A DNA stretch of 64,000 nt, taken from 0-14-0-80-60-11 sp049322355 (GTDB lineage: Bacteria > Desulfobacterota > Desulfobaccia > Desulfobaccales > 0-14-0-80-60-11). A program made the position numbers and the translations under genes. Under the pieces are notes generated by a model. The model saw nothing but the letters and a program-made list of their open reading frames with translations, was not told the origin of the DNA and searched no databases. The stretch spans positions 310,001 through 374,000 of the forward strand of contig JBMORG010000027.1 of the NCBI GenBank assembly GCA_049322355.1, given 5' to 3'. Every line of letters begins with the position of its first letter. The first letter of the stretch is position 1. Positions 60,945 through 64,000 of this stretch are shown here, piece after piece.

Positions 60945-61793
60945 TTAAATTTCCATTTTATCCCGAAATACCAGGACTGGGGGAGTAGAAAGGCGAACCA
61001 GGTCAAGGGCTTCGTCGCTGATCATTTTTAAAAACCTGGGTCGCTTGTGCCCATAGGCTCCCAGTACCAGGAGGTCATAGCTTTCCTGGTCCACGGCTTT
61101 AAGGATTTCGTCCACAAAGTCACCCTGGGCCAGTTTTTTGTTTGGTGTGAAGCCGTATTTTTTTAACGTGTCCTCCCCGTTAAGTAAACAGGCCTCGGCA
61201 ACTTCGGGGGTTTCCCCCAGAGCGGTTTCCTGGACATGGAGGATGGTGATATCCGGTTTTTTCCTGGCAAAAAGAGGGGCGATGAACTCCAAAGCTCCCT
61301 GGTCGCAACGGGACCCCCGATAGGCCACCAGGATTTTTTGGATGGGCCGGAAATTGCGCATGATGAGCACTGGCTGCAGGGCATGGTGGAGGATCTTGGC
61401 ATGCACCGAACCCAATAGAAAGCCCCGGAGCCTGGAGCGGCCTTGGGAGCCCAGCACTATCAGGTCATACATACCTTCGGTGGCAGCGTTAATGATTTCG
61501 TCGGCCGGATCGCCCACGGCCACCAGGGGCGCGCAAGGCACTTTGCCCTCCAGGCAAATCTCACAGGCCTCAAAAATTTCCTCAACAGTTTTTTCCGCTT
61601 CGGTTTCGATGGCCTTTTCCACATCACCCCGGGTTGTGAAGGGGGCATATGAGGTTTCGGCAACAGATTCAACCACATTGGGTTTAACATAAAGGCCGTC
61701 CACCTCAGCCTCAAAATGTTCGAGTAGATGGCAGCAATAGCGGAGGGCCTGCTGCGATTCCTCGTTTTTATCCACAGCAACTAGAATTTTCAT
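60945..61793 (-). CDS. Universal stress protein, two UspA domains
   Basis: 282 aa. UspA repeats 1-150 (MKILVAVDKNEESQQAL ... LGSQGRSRLRGFLLGSVHAKILHHA) and 151-282 (KILVAYRGSRCDQGAL ... LGAYGHKRPRFLKMISDEAL). The first keeps the GX2GX9GS ATP motif; the second has changed it, so only the first domain likely binds ATP. Confidence 0.9.
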   Translation of the reverse strand: MKILVAVDKNEESQQALRYCCHLLEHFEAEVDGLYVKPNVVESVAETSYAPFTTRGDVEKAIETEAEKTVEEIFEACEICLEGKVPCAPLVAVGDPADEIINAATEGMYDLIVLGSQGRSRLRGFLLGSVHAKILHHALQPVLIMRNFRPIQKILVAYRGSRCDQGALEFIAPLFARKKPDITILHVQETALGETPEVAEACLLNGEDTLKKYGFTPNKKLAQGDFVDEILKAVDQESYDLLVLGAYGHKRPRFLKMISDEALDLVRLSTPPVLVFRDKMEI

Positions 61794-61877
61794 GGCAGCT
61801 CCATTTTAAGGAATATTTTACACCTCGACCCCAATGGCTGCAAGCAAAGCTTTTCCATTATTTTGGGGTTTTGGTTT

Positions 61878-62846
61878 TCAGCTGCCGTCTTGCCGGGATT
61901 CCTGAAGTTTTTCCAGGGCGCGCTGCAGGTTGGTTTTGGCTTCCTGGTAGAAAGTGGGTCTGAGTTCCAGGGCTTTCTGAAAACACTTGGCGGCCTCTTC
62001 GTAGCGCCCATCCATGAAATAATAAACCCCGATATTGTTAAAACCCTGTGCTTCGTCCCCCCCCTGCAAGAAGGCCGCGAGGGCCTGGGGGTATTGTTTC
62101 TGGCCAGCCAGCGCTTGTCCCAGCAACTGGTTGACTTTTTGGTTCTCCGGGGCCAAAGTTTGGGCTTTTTTGAGGGTGGCCGTGGCTTGTTGATAATTTT
62201 TCAGCTTCAGGTAAGCCTGGGCCAGGGCGATGAACGAGGAAAGATTTTGCGGGGCCAAAACGGTTGCCTTTTGGAGTTGAGTTATGGCCTGATCAGGCCG
62301 GCCGGTCTCCAGAAAGGTGACCCCCAGAAGATGATGCGCCTTGGCTCGAAGCGGGTCTCGGGCTAAAACGTACTGAAACTCATCAATGGCCAGGGGATAT
62401 TGTTTTCCCTGGAGAAACACTAACCCCAGGGCCTCGTGGGCCTGGAGCATATCCGGCCGGTGCACCAAAACCAGGGCCAGCTCCTTTTGGGCCGCCTCAA
62501 GATTCCCGGATAAAAGAAAAATGACCCCTACCTTGTAGTGAAGATCATAACGCTCCGGGTGATCCTTTAAGACCTGGAGATAATTCATCAAGGAGTTTTC
62601 AAAGTTCCGGTTTTCCAGGGCCAGATCGCCCAGTGATTCCATGCGTTCATCAGGTAACCTCTCCGGCAGCATTGGTTTCTTCCGGAACCACGGATCATGG
62701 AGTTCCTGGAATTTGGCGTTTTCGTTCTGACTTAAACTGCGTGCCGCAAGAGGAGGGTTCTTGGCGCAACAGCATACCAAGAAGGGCAGCGCCAAAATCA
62801 AAGTCCAATAACCGGAACGCCGGACAGGGAGCACAGTGGGCCTCAT
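61878..62846 (-). CDS. TPR-repeat lipoprotein
   Basis: 322 aa. Signal peptide with CCC near residue 25-27 (possible lipobox LVCC), then at least six tetratricopeptide repeats (e.g. MLQAHEALGLVFLQGKQYPLAIDEF). Overlaps the LytR_C gene stop by 4 nt. A TadD-like TPR partner to the neighbour is plausible. Confidence 0.8.
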   Translation of the reverse strand: MRPTVLPVRRSGYWTLILALPFLVCCCAKNPPLAARSLSQNENAKFQELHDPWFRKKPMLPERLPDERMESLGDLALENRNFENSLMNYLQVLKDHPERYDLHYKVGVIFLLSGNLEAAQKELALVLVHRPDMLQAHEALGLVFLQGKQYPLAIDEFQYVLARDPLRAKAHHLLGVTFLETGRPDQAITQLQKATVLAPQNLSSFIALAQAYLKLKNYQQATATLKKAQTLAPENQKVNQLLGQALAGQKQYPQALAAFLQGGDEAQGFNNIGVYYFMDGRYEEAAKCFQKALELRPTFYQEAKTNLQRALEKLQESRQDGS

Positions 62847-64000
62847 TCGGCCTGGACGGCGCGGTGGGTCATGATGAGCGTGTGTTCCTGATAATCGGCC
62901 CCCAGCACGATTTTGATCACGCTTTTCCTATTGAGACTTGCGCTGGGTTCCAATCTTGCTCCCGGGAAAAAGAAATGCCCCAGGGCTCGGGCAACTCTTT
63001 CCGCTTCAGGCCGATAAAAAATTATGGTTGTTTCCGTTCCGAAGTTGATGTGATTGCCGATTCTGGTAACCTTGAACCCTTCCTGTTTGAGAAGGGAACG
63101 CATCCGGCGGGCCAGATTGGGTGTAGGAGTGCCATTGCGGACTTCGATGGTCGCACCCATCAGGTCGGCAGCGGTAAGGGGTGTGACCACGTTTTGGGGA
63201 ACAGTCTGAGCCTCCGGAACTCGAGCCGGGGGCTGTGAGAGCGGTGCGGCCGGAGAAATCTCCCGGCAAGCTGCTTGAAGATCCGGTTCATCGCAATCCG
63301 GCTTATTCTCTTTAGCCTGAGCTATGGATTTAATGGCTAAAGGAGTTGCGGTGACCGCATTTCGGGATTTAGCCTTGTTTTCCCGCAAGCGCGCCAGTAA
63401 TTCCTGGTTTTCCAGGAGATCGTGACCCAGCAAAACTTTAATAGCCCTGGCGCCATTGATTGCGGCGGTTTGCTCCAAGCCAGCCATGGGGAGCATGGCA
63501 GTTTGTACAGCTTTCGCAACTCTTTGTGCCTCGGGCTGATAATAAATCATGGTCTTTTCGGCGCCGAAGTCCACATGATTACCGATTTGGGCGACAGTGA
63601 ACCCCTCCAACTCCAGCAGAGAGCGCATTTGACGGGCCAGATTGGGCGCGGGGGTGCCATTGCGCACCTCGATGGCGGTGTTCACCAATTCGGCCGCGGT
63701 CAGGGGCGCCGGCCGCAGGTGATGATTGGTCCGGGGAGCCGCAGCGGCATTCGGGGAATCCGGGCGTTCCCGTCCTTCATTTATAGCCTTGATGTTGTGG
63801 GAGCTCGGCTTTTCGGGCTCGGTTTTGTTGGCCAACAGGGTTGTCACCTTTGGGGGCGCCGAAGAAGCCGCCTCAAAGTCTAGGTCGCCGGAGACTGCGG
63901 GAGGCCGGGGAACGGCTGCAACCGGCGGCGGGGCTGTGGCTGGCGGCAAGCCGGGTTGAGGCTGCCGGGAATAACCGGTGTGGTCAGATATCTTTGGGTC
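62843..64000 (-). CDS. Protein with two LytR_C domains, N-terminus beyond the window
   Basis: At least 385 residues. Two LytR C-terminal-type domains: TAAELVNTAIEVRNGTPAPNLARQMRSLL... and TAADLMGATIEVRNGTPTPNLARRMRSLL..., nearly identical cores with IGNHVDFG/IGNHINFG, separated by a Pro/Ala/Glu linker. The frame is still open at base 64000; a TTG at 63949 is not needed as a start. Partnered with the TPR lipoprotein. Confidence 0.8.
   Translation of the reverse strand, partial: DPKISDHTGYSRQPQPGLPPATAPPPVAAVPRPPAVSGDLDFEAASSAPPKVTTLLANKTEPEKPSSHNIKAINEGRERPDSPNAAAAPRTNHHLRPAPLTAAELVNTAIEVRNGTPAPNLARQMRSLLELEGFTVAQIGNHVDFGAEKTMIYYQPEAQRVAKAVQTAMLPMAGLEQTAAINGARAIKVLLGHDLLENQELLARLRENKAKSRNAVTATPLAIKSIAQAKENKPDCDEPDLQAACREISPAAPLSQPPARVPEAQTVPQNVVTPLTAADLMGATIEVRNGTPTPNLARRMRSLLKQEGFKVTRIGNHINFGTETTIIFYRPEAERVARALGHFFFPGARLEPSASLNRKSVIKIVLGADYQEHTLIMTHRAVQAE

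Overview
The window is a chromosomal stretch from a Gram-negative bacterium. Gene content and neighbourhoods (SlyD-type FKBP with a Cys-rich tail, RNase G coupled to an unknown gene, GH57/DUF3536 hydrolase, CooF-like ferredoxin, stand-alone IMP cyclohydrolase, a tRNA-Sec gene) suggest an anaerobic Desulfobacterota/'deltaproteobacterium', perhaps near Desulfobacca. This assignment is an inference from recognisable families, not from a search. Most genes are tightly packed with 1-4 nt overlaps, many start with GTG or TTG, and GC is moderately high.

Layout. (1) 1-8616, minus strand: a frameshifted gene fragment at the edge, then a long collinear run read GH57 hydrolase > gmhA > deoxyhypusine-synthase-like > cyclophilin-like > FmdB zinc ribbon > hemC > outer-membrane-like protein > sfsA > prs. 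(2) 8921-18781: an NlpC/P60-lysozyme fusion, rplU-rpmA-obg behind a consensus promoter, proB, a HEPN-MNT-DUF2007 operon, pyrBC on the minus strand with a possible attenuator, hsp20, a ferritin-like protein and tmk. (3) 18995-31310: tRNA-Lys and tRNA-Glu, corC-speD, DUF1015 and a receiver protein, a ferredoxin/flavoprotein locus split by two AT-rich genes, purH(N), a PurD-like ATP-grasp enzyme, GYD and alpha/beta-hydrolase genes, and selC (tRNA-Sec). (4) About 31.3-43 kb: an accessory island directly downstream of selC. It holds a repeat-rich secreted protein, an ARPP-1 protein, a WYL regulator cut by an in-frame amber codon, a tandem AAA ATPase, a Cas4-like/DEDD nuclease, three small unknowns (one with a ubiquitin-like C-terminus, one papain-like), and a 5'-truncated RecD-like helicase-nuclease. 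(5) 43-50.7 kb: a methyltransferase, a repeat-filled gap, lipoproteins, a SlyD-type FKBP behind a candidate attenuator/sRNA, and an ECF sigma/anti-sigma/Spy-like cluster interrupted by an orphan encapsulin-type ferritin-like gene. (6) 50.8-64 kb, minus strand: gyrB, CGGC protein, TIGR04076 protein, dnaN, ilvD, rng, an unknown 459-aa gene, a double universal stress protein, and a TPR lipoprotein with a LytR_C protein that runs off the end.

Functionally the window mixes housekeeping genes (PRPP, haem, pyrimidine, purine, proline, branched-chain amino acids, replication, RNA processing) with one compact island that looks like nucleic-acid-directed defence or mobile-element cargo. Intergenic regions carry several families of short palindromes. 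The points most worth checking are the island next to selC, the two attenuator-like leaders (pyrBC and FKBP), the amber-interrupted WYL regulator and the encapsulin-type ferritin without a nearby shell gene.
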